From Pomphorhynchus laevis (Eukaryota; Acanthocephala; Palaeacanthocephala; Echinorhynchida; Pomphorhynchidae), in assembly GCA_012934845.2 (NCBI GenBank), contig WNNJ02000093.1:1-64000 (forward strand): DNA of 64,000 bases, written 5' to 3'. The notes beneath the pieces were generated by a model, which was given only the letters and a program-made list of their open reading frames with translations, was not told where the DNA came from and did no database searches. Of the stretch, positions 51,175 through 62,508 are shown in pieces. Both the position numbers and the translations under genes were made by a program. Positions within the stretch are counted from its first letter, which is position 1. Each line of letters begins with the position of its first letter.

Positions 51175-53045
51175 AAAAAGGATTAATTTTAGCGTATCAA
51201 ATACGTGCCCGCGCACGCTTACATGACCACAAAAAAACAAAAATGTAAATCATGTGTCGAGAAGGCGTGAACGTAGAAGGTGTTTGAATGTGATAAAGGA
51301 GGAAGCGCGGCGGACATCGAGAGGGAGTTGATTCCAGGCGAGTGAGGCGGCGACGAGAAATGATCGGAGACCGTGGTTGTTGGAGTAATTAAGAACGTGG
51401 AGTAAGAGGGAATTACGGAAACGCATCGATAGCGAGGTGGGGCGAGTGTCGTCTAAGAAATTAAGGTTGATGAACGATGGGGAGCCGACAGCGATGAGGC
51501 GAAAAGTAACGAGAAGAAGGCGGAGTTTGATGCGGATGTGGATGGTAGGCCAGGATAGTTGGGCAAACTATGTATATGTGTGGTCGAAGCGACGAGACGA
51601 AAGAGCACTTGAATGGCGGTGTTTATTATTCGTTGTAAGGGTAGGATTAAGGATTTTGGAGAATTGGCGAAAAGGCTAAAGCAGTAATCGATGTTAGGGA
51701 AAAGAAGCGATGAAAGAAGAGACATTCAAGAACGGAAGTCGATAAGGGGGCGGATACGTCGGATGTCACGCAGAATTAAGTTATACGAGCGGACCTTGTC
51801 ACGGACGAAAGGTTTAAGGGAAAGGTGATCAACGAAATGGAAGCCTAAGAAAGTTAGATTGTGGACTATGGGGATGTTCGATGAGGCAAAATGTACAGTG
51901 GGAGGAGATATGTTTGGTTTACGATAGAGGATCCACATTATTTTGTACTTGTCGGAGTTTAGAACGAGATGGAGATTGGAGAGTCGTTCATAGATAAAAG
52001 AAATACAGTTGGAGACAGAAATTCCGAAATCGTGTATGCGATGTGCGTGTGCTTGAGCATAGATAAGGATGTCATCGGCGTATTGCATGACGTTAAAGGA
52101 GAAAGGTTTGATAAACGGAGAGAGATTGCCAAGCAGAAGAGAGAAAAGCAAGGGACCAAGGACTGAATTTTGTGGGACCCCAAAAAATAGGGATGGGAGG
52201 GGAGGATGATGAATTTGAACAGACGCGAAGAAAACCGTCGGATAGATATGAGGTAAACCCTGCTACGAAAGAAGAAAAGCCGTAATCATAACGAAGGCGA
52301 GAAAGGAAGACGGAGTGGTCGACAATGTAGAATGCGGATGAGAGGTCGATGGAGATGAGAACACTATATAGAGCCTTGTATCGAGAAATGAGTAAGTCGT
52401 TGTAAACTTTCATGCGGGCGATTTCTGTGGAGTGATTAGAGCGGAAAGCGGATTGACAAGGAGGGTACATATTGGATGATGAGAGATAAGCGTTGATCTG
52501 TATTAAGATGATGTGTTCTATGAGCTTAGAAAGTGTAGAGAGTAGTGAAATGGGGTGATAGCTAGAAGAAAGGGAGGGGTCGAGCGATTGTTTCTTAAGG
52601 AGGGGACGAACGATTGCGGATTTCCAGTGTGAAGGGAAGGTACGACTGTGGATGGACGAGTTAAACAAGGTTCTGAGTAATGGGGATATCGATAAGCATA
52701 TGGATTTTAATGTGTGAGTAGGCAGGGGATCGGCAGGTGAGGTTTTGTTGGACAAGGACATGAGGACAGATGATACTTCGGTAGGTTAGACAATGAGAAG
52801 ATTAAAGCGTTCCGGAAGGATGTGGCTAGGCGGGGCAGAATGGGATAGGATGGAGACCGGGTGTGATAGAGCAACGTGGATACTTTAGTGTGAAGAAATG
52901 ACGAATAATAATTGGCATTGATGTTGCACGGCGAAGAGGAACGAGCAAGGATTGATTTAAAAGTATGCCAGAGAGTCTTAGAGTTGAATGATGTGATGAT
53001 TTTATGCTGCCAGAAGGAGTTGCATTTGGTACGTAGTAGGTTGAA
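51175..53045 (-). mobile_element. LINE A copy 3, 5'-truncated, RT nearly complete
   Basis: Minus strand: A-tail near 51175, then frames 51453-51725, 51726-52151 and 52093-52761. Together they read the L2-type RT: SIHSRTFPSHWKSAIVRPLL, SLLSTLSKLIEHIIL, QSAFRSNHSTEIA, motif A (IDLSSAFYIVDHS, with Tyr where Asp would stand), YADDILIYAQ (motif C) and NLHLVLNSDKYKIMW. It supplies the ~300-bp block deleted from copy 1. Upstream sequence to 53045 matches copy 1 at 16080-16350. It is inactivated by frameshifts. Confidence 0.8.
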
Positions 53046-53349
53046 CGTTTAAAGCAATTGGAAAAGGTATTGCAGTGTGACGGATTTTCTCAAGTTCCAA
53101 ATGGATCTATCCTGATAAACGCAATTTTTACCGAATGCGTATCAGCTGAATGAACCTACACAAACGTGCTACCTTGGCTAACATCTCCAAATCACAGTCT
53201 GGTAGTAATAACAACCGGTGGATAACGACGAACCGAACGTATCTGCTGTCCGCTCATAAATGGCTCACAACTCGGACCTGCAAATATCGCGAGGATGATC
53301 TTCATTAATAACCGCACAACCTCAACATGAATCCATAAAATTCTCAATA
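53046..53349 (+). other. Region before CR1 ORF1 fragment
   Basis: Mixed sequence with degraded coding character. It may be the earlier part of the ORF1 that is readable from 53350. Nothing firm. Confidence 0.3.
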
Positions 53350-54003
53350 ATGACGCCAGGTAACATTCAACATGAAGTAGACATGCTTAGGTCTGTACTT
53401 CTTAGATGTGTTTTTGAAGCAAATGTTATTAACTCTCAAGACTCTCCTTCACTTTATAGCATGGCAACTGCATATGACTCTCGTCAGGTACCTCGAAGAA
53501 GGGAAGACTTTCATAACCGTGAACAGTGTGTAATTATTGCACACGTAAAGGAATCTGTCGCTACAAATAGCCAGGCACGATTAGATGACGACTTGGGTCA
53601 TTTACAATCCATTCTTTTGGTGGTATTGCATGAATGTCAAGACGAAGTTGTTAAGAGCATGAAGATAAAGGCCGCTTTTCGTCTCGGTAAGATAAGTAAT
53701 GAGTTGAGACCCAGACTGCTCAAAGTGGTGTTCAACTCTGCTGAAATTATTCACATAATCTTTAACGGCGCACATCGTTTGAAAGGGTCGAGTATACGTC
53801 TGCTACGCGATCTGAGCATAGCTGATCGATTACGTTTGAAAGAGGCTAAATCAGAGTTAGCATGTCGATTAGAGTTGGGTGAAAAAAATTTGACAATACA
53901 AAATTTTCGAGTTGTGCGGAGGCGTCTACATATTCATTGGAAGGGACTGTCAGATGTGCTCAATCCTGCAAACCTTCTTACCACTTTGGCGCCCTCCGCC
54001 TAA
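53350..54003 (+). CDS. CR1-like LINE ORF1, C-terminal half
   Basis: A 217-residue open frame with AAFRLGKISNELRPRLLKVV, RLLRDLSIADRLRLKEAKSE and LTIQNFRVVRRRLHIHW, clearly homologous to LINE C ORF1 (SLFRLGKKNEERPRLLKVV, DLSIQDRKMRHQA, LTIRNFCVVRRK). This conserved C-terminal box is typical of CR1-group ORF1 proteins, which bind their RNA. The frame ends with a TAA at 54001. The PHD-like head is absent, so it is incomplete or the head lies in another frame upstream. The orientation is opposite to LINE C. Confidence 0.75.
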   Translation: MTPGNIQHEVDMLRSVLLRCVFEANVINSQDSPSLYSMATAYDSRQVPRRREDFHNREQCVIIAHVKESVATNSQARLDDDLGHLQSILLVVLHECQDEVVKSMKIKAAFRLGKISNELRPRLLKVVFNSAEIIHIIFNGAHRLKGSSIRLLRDLSIADRLRLKEAKSELACRLELGEKNLTIQNFRVVRRRLHIHWKGLSDVLNPANLLTTLAPSA

Positions 54004-54695
54004 GACGTGAAATATTCACTGTTTCACCTTGTCTCAATGTCGATCGGTGTATTCGTGAATTTCGAAAATCTCTTCGCGATTCTTCCTTCAAGTTGAGCAC
54101 AAATAATGGTGGTTTAAAAATTATTTACTCGAATATTTGTAGTCTACTTAATAAGTTAGATGAAATAAAATGTCTCTTTCAAGATATCGTACCAGATGTA
54201 GGTATTTTCACAGAATCTTGGCTTAGCTCGTCAATAGCAGACGTAGATATATTCATTGAGGGATACATCATAAGTAGAAGTGATAGAACAGGCAAGATTG
54301 GAGGAGGTGTTATCGCGTATATCTCTAATAGGCTTCAATTCCGAGTAATTGAAACTCTTAGTGATGCTATTAACCATAATTAAGCATTGTGTATTAAGCT
54401 ATATTGTCAACACCCAATAACGGTATTGACTGTGTATCGTTCTCCAAGATCAAACACATATAGCATAGCTGCATTAATGGAGAGAAGTAGTTATTGTGAT
54501 AGATTTGTTGTCAAATCTGTCAATTGGGTTAATTACACTTCCAATGACTGGGATGTCGAGAGTTTGAAGCTACTTGCCTTAATAGACAGCTTGGGTCTTA
54601 AGCAACATGTCAGTCAGAGTACAAGATTTTTACTGGATTCACATTCACTTTTGAATTTATGCCTTACTGTACCATATGAAAAGTTTGAGATCTAA
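54004..54695 (+). pseudogene. CR1-like LINE endonuclease fragment
   Basis: Two frames (53937-54383 and 54387-54695) read LKIIYSNICSLLNKLDEIK, DVGIFTESWLSSSIADVD, GKIGGGVIAYISN, a stop, ITVLTVYRSPRSN, and QSTRFLLDSHSLLNLCL. The N, E, Y and late motifs fit the apurinic-endonuclease-like domain. The GDFN motif has become SVNWVNY, and the part after LLNLCL is cut off at 54695, so it lacks the SDH motif and RT. Confidence 0.8.
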
Positions 54696-54908
54696 AATAA
54701 ATACACTAATTACATTTGAGATATTAATATACGCAATCTAAAATACATACATAGAACGAAATAATAAAAATATTCAAAACCATCGCTTTACAACGATGTT
54801 AACGATTTTTACAACGATTAATACGATTTCAACAATTGCAATAATTTCGATAGTTTTAATACACGATTAATATGGGCAAAAAGAAGCGTATGCAGTCATC
54901 AGTCGAAG

Positions 54909-55300
54909 TCAATTAGCCAAACGGGTAGACCAAGATTTTGAGAGTATCGCCAAGGGAATGAAAAAAAATCGACAATGTGGAGTATCACTCGTTGCAGTGC
55001 AAAGAAGTCTGCGGATAGACGATAGTGCATTCGGTAATTTTTCTTCCCATTTTGGTAAACTCAATTTCAAGTCCAAAAAAAATACTCTTCCATTGTGCTC
55101 TATTAAACCTCTCACATTGTGAGTTCCCCTATGGCCTAAACGGAGTCGTTTCATTTGAGAAATACCCAAACCGGTCAGCCAAGTTTTCAAATCTTGATCG
55201 AGAAAAAGAGCACTACGATCAAAATAAATGTAATTCGGACATCCACAAAGCGCAATTATTCGCCGTAAGCACTTTTCTGTTTTAGTAGATGTATCACGGA
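54909..55300 (-). pseudogene. Gypsy integrase fragment, second element
   Basis: The minus strand reads IALCGCPNYIYFDRSALFLD, KTWLTGLGIS and LKLSLPKWEEKLPNALSSIR, then TATSDTPHCRFF. This is the integrase core (Asp in YFDRSALF, usually DRG) and C-terminal part of a gypsy element related to the one at 46-51 kb. It is truncated on the right by LINE A copy 4. Confidence 0.7.
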
Positions 55301-55312
55301 TGGCAAAATCAA

Positions 55313-56769
55313 AAAAAGGATATATTTTAACGTGGCAAATGCGTGCCAGCGCACGCTTACATGACCACAAAAAAACAAGACTGTGAATCAGGTGTCGAGA
55401 AGGTGTGAATGTAGGAGGTGTTTGAATGTGATAAAGGAGGAAGCGCGGCGGACATCGAGAGGGAGCTGATTCCAGGCGAGTGAGGCGGCGACGAGAAATG
55501 ATCGGAGACCGTAGTTGTTGGAGTAATTAAGAACGTGGAGTAAGAGGGTATGACAGGAACGAAGCGATAGCGAGGTGGGGCGAGTATCGTCTAAGAAAGG
55601 AAGGTTGATGAACGATGGGGAGACGACAGCGATGAGACGAAAAGTAACGAGAAGAAGGCGGAGTTTGATGCGGATGTGGATGGTGGGCCAGGAGAGTTGG
55701 GCAAAATATGTGGATGTGTGGTCGAAGCGACGGAGACGAAAGAGCACTCGAACGGCGGTGTTGATTATTCGTTGTAGTGGTAGGATGATGGATTTTGGAG
55801 AATTGGCGAAAAGGCTAAGGCAGTAATCGATTTTAGGGAAAAGAAACGATGAAAGAAGAGACATACAAGAACGGTAAGTCGATAAGGGGGCGGATACGTC
55901 GGATGTCACGGAGAATTAAGTTAGATGAGCGGACCTTGTCACGGACGAAGGGTTTAAAGGAAAGGTGATCATCGAAATGGAAGCCTAAGAAAGTGAGATT
56001 GTGGACTATGAGGATGATCGATGAGGCAAAATATACAGTGGGAGAAGATATGTTTGGTTTACGCGGGAGATCCACATTATTTTGGACTTTTTGGGGTTTA
56101 GAACGAGATGGAGATTGGAGAGACGTTTGTAGATAGAAGAAAGACAGTTGGAGGCAGAAATGCAGATATCGTGTATGCGATGTGCGGGTGCATGAACATA
56201 GATGAGGATGTCATCGGCGTATTGAATGATGTTAAAGGAGTAAGGTTTGATAAACGGAGAGAGATCGCCAAGCAGAAGAGAGAAAAGCAGGGGACCTAGG
56301 ACTGAACCTTGTGGGACCCCGCAAAAAATAGGGATGAGAGAGGAGGATGATGAATTAGAACAGACGCGAAAGGAATGGTCGGATAGATATGAGGTAAACC
56401 ATGCTACGGAGGAGGAAGAAAAGCCGTAATCATAACGAAAACGAGAAACGAGGACGGAGTGGTCGACAATGTCGATTGCGGAGGAGAGGTCGAGGGAAGA
56501 TGAGAACACTATATAGAGCCTTGTCTCGAGAAATGAGTAAGTCGTTGTACACTTTTATGCATGCGATTTCTGTCGAGTGATTAGAGCGGAAAGCGGATTG
56601 GAAAGGAGGGTACAGATTGGATGAGGAGAGATAAGCGTTGATTTGTATTAAGATGAGGCGTTCTAAGAGCTTAGAAAGAGTAGGGAGTAGTGAAATGGGG
56701 CGATAGCTAGAAGGAAGGGAGGGGTCGAGCGATTGTTTCTTAAGGAGGGTACGAACGATTGCGGATTTC
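55313..56769 (-). mobile_element. LINE A copy 4, 5'-truncated
   Basis: Minus strand: A-tail at 55313, frames 55388-55909, 55833-56075, 56006-56509 and 56430-56771. It contains SAIVRTLLKKQSLDPSLPSS, FRSNHSTEIACIKVYNDLL, motif A (LDLSSAIDIVDHS), motif B ([20 protein letters not shown]), motif C (IQYADDILIYVH) and a C-terminus ending HSHLLDT. It is the best preserved RT of the family here, with only frame breaks. The 5' junction is a perfect palindrome (56757-56780). Confidence 0.85.
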
Positions 56770-56780
56770 AATCCGCAATC
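56757..56780. repeat. Perfect 11-bp-arm palindrome at the 5' junction of LINE A copy 4
   Basis: GATTGCGGATT, a TC loop, AATCCGCAATC. The left arm is native LINE A sequence (the same bases occur at 52613 in copy 3, followed by different sequence). The right arm is extra, as if the nascent strand folded back and copied itself. Confidence 0.85.
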
Positions 56781-57594
56781 AAATTGATAAAGATCAAAGG
56801 GATATCTATTGTGCTCTTTGATTACAGTTAACAGATATGCAGCCGATTGATGATCACGGAAGGAGTCCTTTGAAATCTACTTATATTCATTCCATAAGCT
56901 ATACCGACTTTGTTATATTAAGATCGATTGAACTTTTGTAAAAGCGTGTTTTGATATGATAGCAAATTTGTCACTTCGACGAAATATCTCTTACATCTCT
57001 GACCTCGTAGATCAGATTTTGATTTCTTACAAAATGTAATATCTGTATTACCTTTGGATGTAACAATTTTACGTGAAATTCATGGAGATTCCCAAGATAA
57101 TTTAGTGATCCTACACATCGCAAGACCTTATGTCAGTAGATTGATTGCAGCTTCCCGGACGATAGCATATTTCGCATTGGAAACCTTCAAGGTCCATTCG
57201 TCATCTTGTAACTGTCATTTTTGATCTTCCCATGGTTTGTGTGATCAAACATAAAGGTTTCATAAAGGATTTCTCAGTTTTTTTCTATAATGTGATGTTG
57301 TCTCGTGAATGTTTAGCGTTCTTTAAGAGAATGCAACAGGTCTGTCGTGGTCTTACATGTTGTGTACATATGCTCTTATTATTTCGGCTTTTATAGCTTC
57401 TATAGCTTGACGAGAAGGACTGTTCAATGGAAATTTCATAACAAAACTTTTTCGTCAAACTCGCTATTTTTTGACAAAATTTTGATCGATTTGCTGTAGT
57501 ATGAAAAACCCATGTCGCTTTAGTGTATGCTGGTCGTCTGGAATCCTTAGTTGATTTAGTATGGAGAGTTGAATTGTGTTGGGTGGTAAGGTCT
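56781..57594. other. Unassigned region
   Basis: The minus strand near 56800-56910 reads SFRDHQSAAYLLTVIKEHNR, which has the look of a coding remnant, but I do not recognise it. The rest has no conserved motif. Confidence 0.3.
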
Positions 57595-57599
57595 TGTTA

Positions 57600-58705
57600 T
57601 TATTATTCCAATACATACCAAAGCCAAAAGGCTATTCAGGCAGAGTCCAAAAAAAGAAGAAGAAAAGCAAATAGACAGTCAACGTAGCTAATTAGGATTC
57701 CAGTGGTAGTGTTGAATGGTAGCATTGTTTACGTATCCATTTGTAGCATCGTGATTTAAACGTTCTCAAACTGGGGGCTGCTACGACTTCCTCAGGAAAC
57801 GAATTCCACATATTAATTTCTCTCCTCAAGAGTCTATACACTTTTGGTAATCTGCCAAATCCAAATTTATACAAGACTCTGCTATGTCCCCGCAACTGAC
57901 CTACCCGCCTAGTGATTACATCGGTGGGATAACCCACCGCATCATTCGACATATGCCATAGACATAGCATTTCCAAGGATATAAACCTCTCACATACCGA
58001 CAACATCCCAATACGATTTAGACGTACATAATAGTCAATACCATTTAAGCCAATACAGAGCCTAGATCCGCGCCTAAGAATAGACTCCAGGTCTAATAGT
58101 TAGTGACAGGGAAACAAGCCTGAATGCAGTACTCCAAGTGTGGCCTGATGTTGGAGATGAATAGCCTCTTGAACATATGACAGCTTAACCTGATGAATGC
58201 ATTTTTAATAGAATATAACACCCTAGTAGCTTTACCTAGAAAGAAGTCGGTGTTCAACTTTGTTTGTAAGGATCGATGGACAATAATCCCTAAATCCTTA
58301 TGATGAGACACTTCCTGCAAGACAATATCTCCAATATAGTACCTTAGATTTTTAATAGGGCGACCTAGTTGCATGATGACACATTTATCAACATTCAACT
58401 CTAGTTTGGTAGAATCGCACCACTTGATCAGACGATACTCGATCAGCAGAACTTCTAATGATCGATTAAATCTTTAGATCGTCTGCAAAAGCTAGATAGG
58501 AGCATGATAAGCGGAGTAGCAGATCATTAATGAAGATTATAAAGAGCAGTGGGCCAAGGACTGATTCCTGCGGTACGCCAGAATTAACATTCACCGAATA
58601 AGAAAACACATCCTCCACACAAACTCTGAAAGACCTATTCGATGGAAATTGCCTGACCCACTCACAAATATATGAATGAAGTTCATAGTGATACAGTAAA
58701 GACAC
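57600..58705 (-). pseudogene. CR1-like LINE RT C-terminal half
   Basis: Minus-strand frames 58466-58705, 58093-58398 and 57692-58006 read [36 protein letters not shown] (motif B), [10 protein letters not shown] (motif C), HHKDLGIIVHRSL, SNIRPHLEYCIQ and INMWNSFPEEVVAAPSLRTF. The tail near 57597 is an AAT-type repeat. It is 5'-truncated at the boundary with the duplicated unknown block. Three frame breaks. Confidence 0.8.
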
Positions 58706-58715
58706 TATGCCGTCG

Positions 58716-59644
58716 CTCCATTCTGTTTGAACACATCACCTCCTTCAAAGCTTTGTTCTTCCAGTCTAAAGGAGCCTTCCACTGCCCGTCTTCTTAAAGG
58801 ACTTACGCTTCCGAACTTCACACCGCAGCCAAGGCCATCGTAGGTGAGACACCTTCGGAACTTAGCAGAGAAGTTTAGTGGTACCAAGTTTGCTTTGTAG
58901 TCAGCACTATTTTCTTTTAAATTTCCAACACGTTACTATATCAGTGAAACAACCACAATCAAAAGCCTCAAGCATTTTTAAAACCATTCTTTTTTCCACA
59001 CTACAGAAGTAGTAATTTCCAGAATCGTTGTTGTCCTCCATCAGCGTTATAGTCGCAAGGTAGTCATTCCCATAACCGTTGCACTCATTGCTTCTGTTAT
59101 CTGATAGAACATCAATTACACCGACAATATTAAAGGTATCTACAGTGTCAACCTCTGAACTATAAGCCCAGGTGTCCTCACAATCCTGATCACTGTCGTT
59201 TCCAGTTCTTCTATCATTAAGAGCATCATCACACTCTCTTTCGGTTTCGATTTTGTTATCAGACAAATCTTCTGATCGTTCATCTGCATCGTCGATAGAT
59301 CACACATTGATTTCTCCATGAACATATATAGTGCCATCACTGCCCTCAATAAATACTTCATCACAATCGTAACCTATGAATCCCTGGAAATTGACTTCGA
59401 CATGGTCAATGTAAAAACGCAAAACACCCTTCGAATTGAGAAAATCCAACAATAAATGTTTAAGAGAGCGATCCAAGCGTTCAGAAAAATCCTCTCTATC
59501 ATCCACAGTATCCCCTGGCAACTGTCCAGCGCTGGCCATATCTTCAAAAACAATTCATAAGCAAAATTCATTTGACCAGCTACCGTCATAGTTAGTTTTT
59601 TTAAAGTTACTTACAAATTCTTTTGAAACTCCGACTTGCACAAA
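58716..59644 (-). pseudogene. Unrecognised duplicated coding block, copy 2
   Basis: The same ~920-bp block as 45140-46058, also on the minus strand. The frame 59300-59539 (MASAGQLPGDTVDDREDF ... YVHGEINV) ends at a TGA where copy 1 reads a Gly codon. Frame 58907-59266 continues past copy 1's stop: NRRTGNDSD-type acidic stretch, AYSSEVDTVDTFNIVGVIDV, ATITLMEDNND, a Cys-containing LEAFDCGCFTDIVTCWKF, then a stop. Each copy has a different inactivating stop, so the parent was open across at least ~220 residues. The product is unknown. The GTAAGT-like site is also conserved (near 59608). Confidence 0.5.
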
Positions 59645-59795
59645 TTGACATGCATAATTTTTTACTAGCATCACTAGATATACTACGAGAGATATCAATG
59701 CACCTTAGTGCATTCCACCCATTAATTGCCCTGGTTGTAAATCGATGGTGAACAGGAATTCTTGTAGCAGGCTTTACTAATTTCCACCCTAGCAG
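59645..59795 (-). pseudogene. LINE C-terminal scrap
   Basis: The minus strand reads ATRIPVHHRFTTRAINGWNA followed by LRCIDISRSISSDASKKL, resembling the terminal 'R..N.WN-LP...S...FK' region of CR1-type proteins. Only this scrap is left between two other elements. Confidence 0.4.
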
Positions 59796-59924
59796 TAATA
59801 ATAAAAAATTTATTAAATACACCAAAATATAGCATGCAAGGAAAAAAGTTAGGTCATAACAAACTCAAATAAATAATGACAGAATTTCCCTTCGTTTTTC
59901 ATCTTCCCTTTCTCTTTTATGGCC

Positions 59925-60961
59925 TCAGGTCCAGGGGGATCTGAGCCGCCAACCGATCCAACACGCCGCCTTCCGACTGAACCACCCGGGGTCTTTCACC
60001 CCCCCCCGAAGAATCCAATCGGCGCGGACTATGCTTGGTAAACGAGAGACGAGGAGCTTAAGAAACCTTAGCCTTTGCTCTGGAGGACGTCCTCTTGAGA
60101 AGAAGACTAATCCCGAGATAGCCCAAGTGCCCCAAAGGCGCACCTGGGCTTTCCCTTTCAATGACAGATGCTGAGCCCGTTTCAGGGCCCACCTAGCTTT
60201 CTTCAGGATACGTTTGAGTTTATCCAGTCAGCTTTCGCCGACCAGTTCACCGTAACAGTGAACCCCAGGTATTTTACTCGACTTGTGAAGGTGGGAAGTG
60301 GTTCAGAGGCAAATACGGAGGAGAGCGCAGAGATTGCTAATCTCTTAAGTTTTTGTTTTGCAGCAGGGGTGCCATGAAAGACGACTACCTGTGATTTAGC
60401 TGAGTTCAAAATAAGATTGGAAATGGGTAACTGGTCTTTCAATCTTAAAAAGAAACGGCTGATATCAGAAACTACGTTTTTACACCTGTGTCCAGTGAAC
60501 AGGGCTGTGGTGTCATCAGCGTACACCACAAGACGTTGTTCGCGTTTAAATATTTTGAATAGGTTAATAGAGGCAGCAAGATATAAGATAGGAGAAAGTG
60601 GGGATCCTTGAGGTACACCCGTAATAGGGTAGAACTGACGCGCATCAGGGTCGTCTTCATAGTAAAATCGCTTGGTATACAGCAGGATCTCCACTATGTT
60701 CACAATTCTCGCAGGCAACCCGAGGGACCTGAGAGAAGAGATCACAAAAGGAATGGAGATGCGGTCAAATGCAGCAGAAAAGTCGAGGAAAACAGCCACA
60801 ACTAGACGCTGGTTATTATCCCGACAAAACCGCTCCACCTCACCAACTGCTGAATGAACCGAGCGACCTTTGACGAACCCATGAAAACCTGGAGGGATCA
60901 AATTACGCCTACTTAAATGGTCGCGGATTTTACGCGCAAGCGCTTTTTCGTAAATCGACAC
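59925..60961 (-). pseudogene. LINE B reverse transcriptase, copy 2
   Basis: Frames 60203-60961 and 59925-60161 on the minus strand: GFHGFVKGRSVHSAV, motif A (VFLDFSAAFDRI), motif B (ITGVPQGSPLSPILYL), motif C (LVVYADDTTALF), thumb SRVKYLGFTVTVNW, then (after a frameshift near 60200) VRLWGTWAISGLVFFSR. The catalytic residues are intact. It is about as well preserved as copy 1, with a different frame break. Confidence 0.85.
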
Positions 60962-60994
60962 GAGGACATTTTGAATCGAAATGGGTCGCAGATC

Positions 60995-61714
60995 TTAAGG
61001 GCATGAGCAGGAATTTTTCTTAGGAATAAAAACACGCTTACTCATATTGATGCCTGTTATATCGGAGGAGGAAGCTAAAAGCATTGTGACGGCCACCTCT
61101 CTTCTCTGATCAGCTGTCAAAAGCTGACAGACCCTAGAATAAAGTGGAACGACGGATTTAAAGGTGCCCGGGAGTGGACCCCAGGAGTTAAGGATATCCG
61201 TAGCAGATAGATCCCTACTCCTGAAGTTACACCAAGGCGGGTTTGGTTGAGGTGATTGAGTGGCTCTATAGTTGTGTAGGGCTAATGACTCAAGGCCAAC
61301 ATTCCCTATCCAACATAATGCTCTATCCTTCCAGCAAAAAAACTTCCCCTTCTTGAAAATCTTCCAAAAGGAAGACTGAGAAGGATTAAGGCGAGCAATA
61401 CTCGTCCTATCCCTACTCAGCTGGAACCTATATCTAGTGCTCCAGTATTCATTCGAGAGAGCCTGTCTGGCGGAAACAGAGAGATTAGGAAGGTTAAGCA
61501 ATTTTGCTGGGACCTTGAGTTTCGTCGGAGTAGGATTGTATATACGACCTTTATAGGTAGTCGATAAAATCGCGATAGCTTGCAAAAAGCGGTAGGTATT
61601 AAATTTGGTCAAACTCTCATTTCCTATTCTGGGAAAGAGTTGGATAGCCGCTTGAAAGAGGGCCACTGATCTGATCAAAATGAAACCTCCTTCTAAGCAA
61701 CATATCTTCCTCAA
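60995..61714 (-). pseudogene. LINE B linker between endonuclease and RT, copy 2
   Basis: A 239-residue minus-strand frame: LSTTYKGRIYNPTPTKLKVP, SARQALSNEYWSTRYRFQL, SSFWKIFKKGKFFCW, NPPWCNFRSRDLSATDILNS and MSKRVFIPKKN. The last residues (KRVFIPKKN) are the start of the RT fingers. The same residues can be followed in shifted frames in copy 1 at 22960-23640. Confidence 0.75.
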
Positions 61715-61787
61715 TCCTCCAACGAATTAGGTCATGAGAGGTGGACAATTGCTGGCGCGACTGCTCTGTGCAGAAGGGTTTTAACAA

Positions 61788-62359
61788 CTACCTCGAGTGA
61801 AGCAGTAAAATGTCCATGATAGAATTTGTTGATGTGCAATGAAAGGTAGGTGACGGGGGTTTGTGAATAAGATAACCGTTCCTAGCTCTGCGAAGTGCTG
61901 CATTGATCCAACGACCAGTTCTGTCGTTGAAATCCCAGAGTATCATGTCATAACCGCTGTCAATAATACTATCCAGGAGGTCACGGTTCTTGTGAATTTC
62001 CCCTGGACGGATGTAGACATTGGCTAGACTTATGCGTTTACCGTTCTTACTGAGTGAAACTACTAAACAAGAAAAGGCTGGACAAGAGTAGTTTAATAGG
62101 AGGAAGGACCTTAAGGAGCACTTCACTAAGGTCAAGAGTCCTTGAGATGAAGAGAAGTGAGGTGGGTTATGTACGGAGTATAGTGGGAACATATATGCTT
62201 TTGGATAAATCGAGTAATGTCCTGTGGGAGACGGATAGACCGCGTCTCCTGAAGGACTATAACATCTGCATCTTTACCAGATAGAAGTCTAAGGGCGGAA
62301 GCACCTCCCGAGTTCCACTGAAGGATATTCAGTGAAAAAGGCTCACGAGTACTCTGCAT
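61788..62359 (-). pseudogene. LINE B endonuclease, copy 2
   Basis: Frames 62132-62359 (MQSTREPFSLNILQWNSGG, VIVLQETRSIRLPQ) and 61788-62192 (ANVYIRPGEIHKNRDLL, MILWDFNDRTGRW) on the minus strand. Trp replaces Gly before DFN, and a frameshift near 62160 separates the halves. The layout is otherwise as in copy 1. Confidence 0.8.
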
Positions 62360-62508
62360 TGTGATGGATTAGTTGGATGGGGGATTGCCTACCTAGACAG
62401 AGCTAGGTGCAGGAAGGTTGCCCTTCCCACCACTAGCCCCCTCCAGGGAAAGTACTTGTTCCTGTGCAGTATCATCATTTCCCTTAGTCATACGTCTAAT
62501 AAGCTTCC

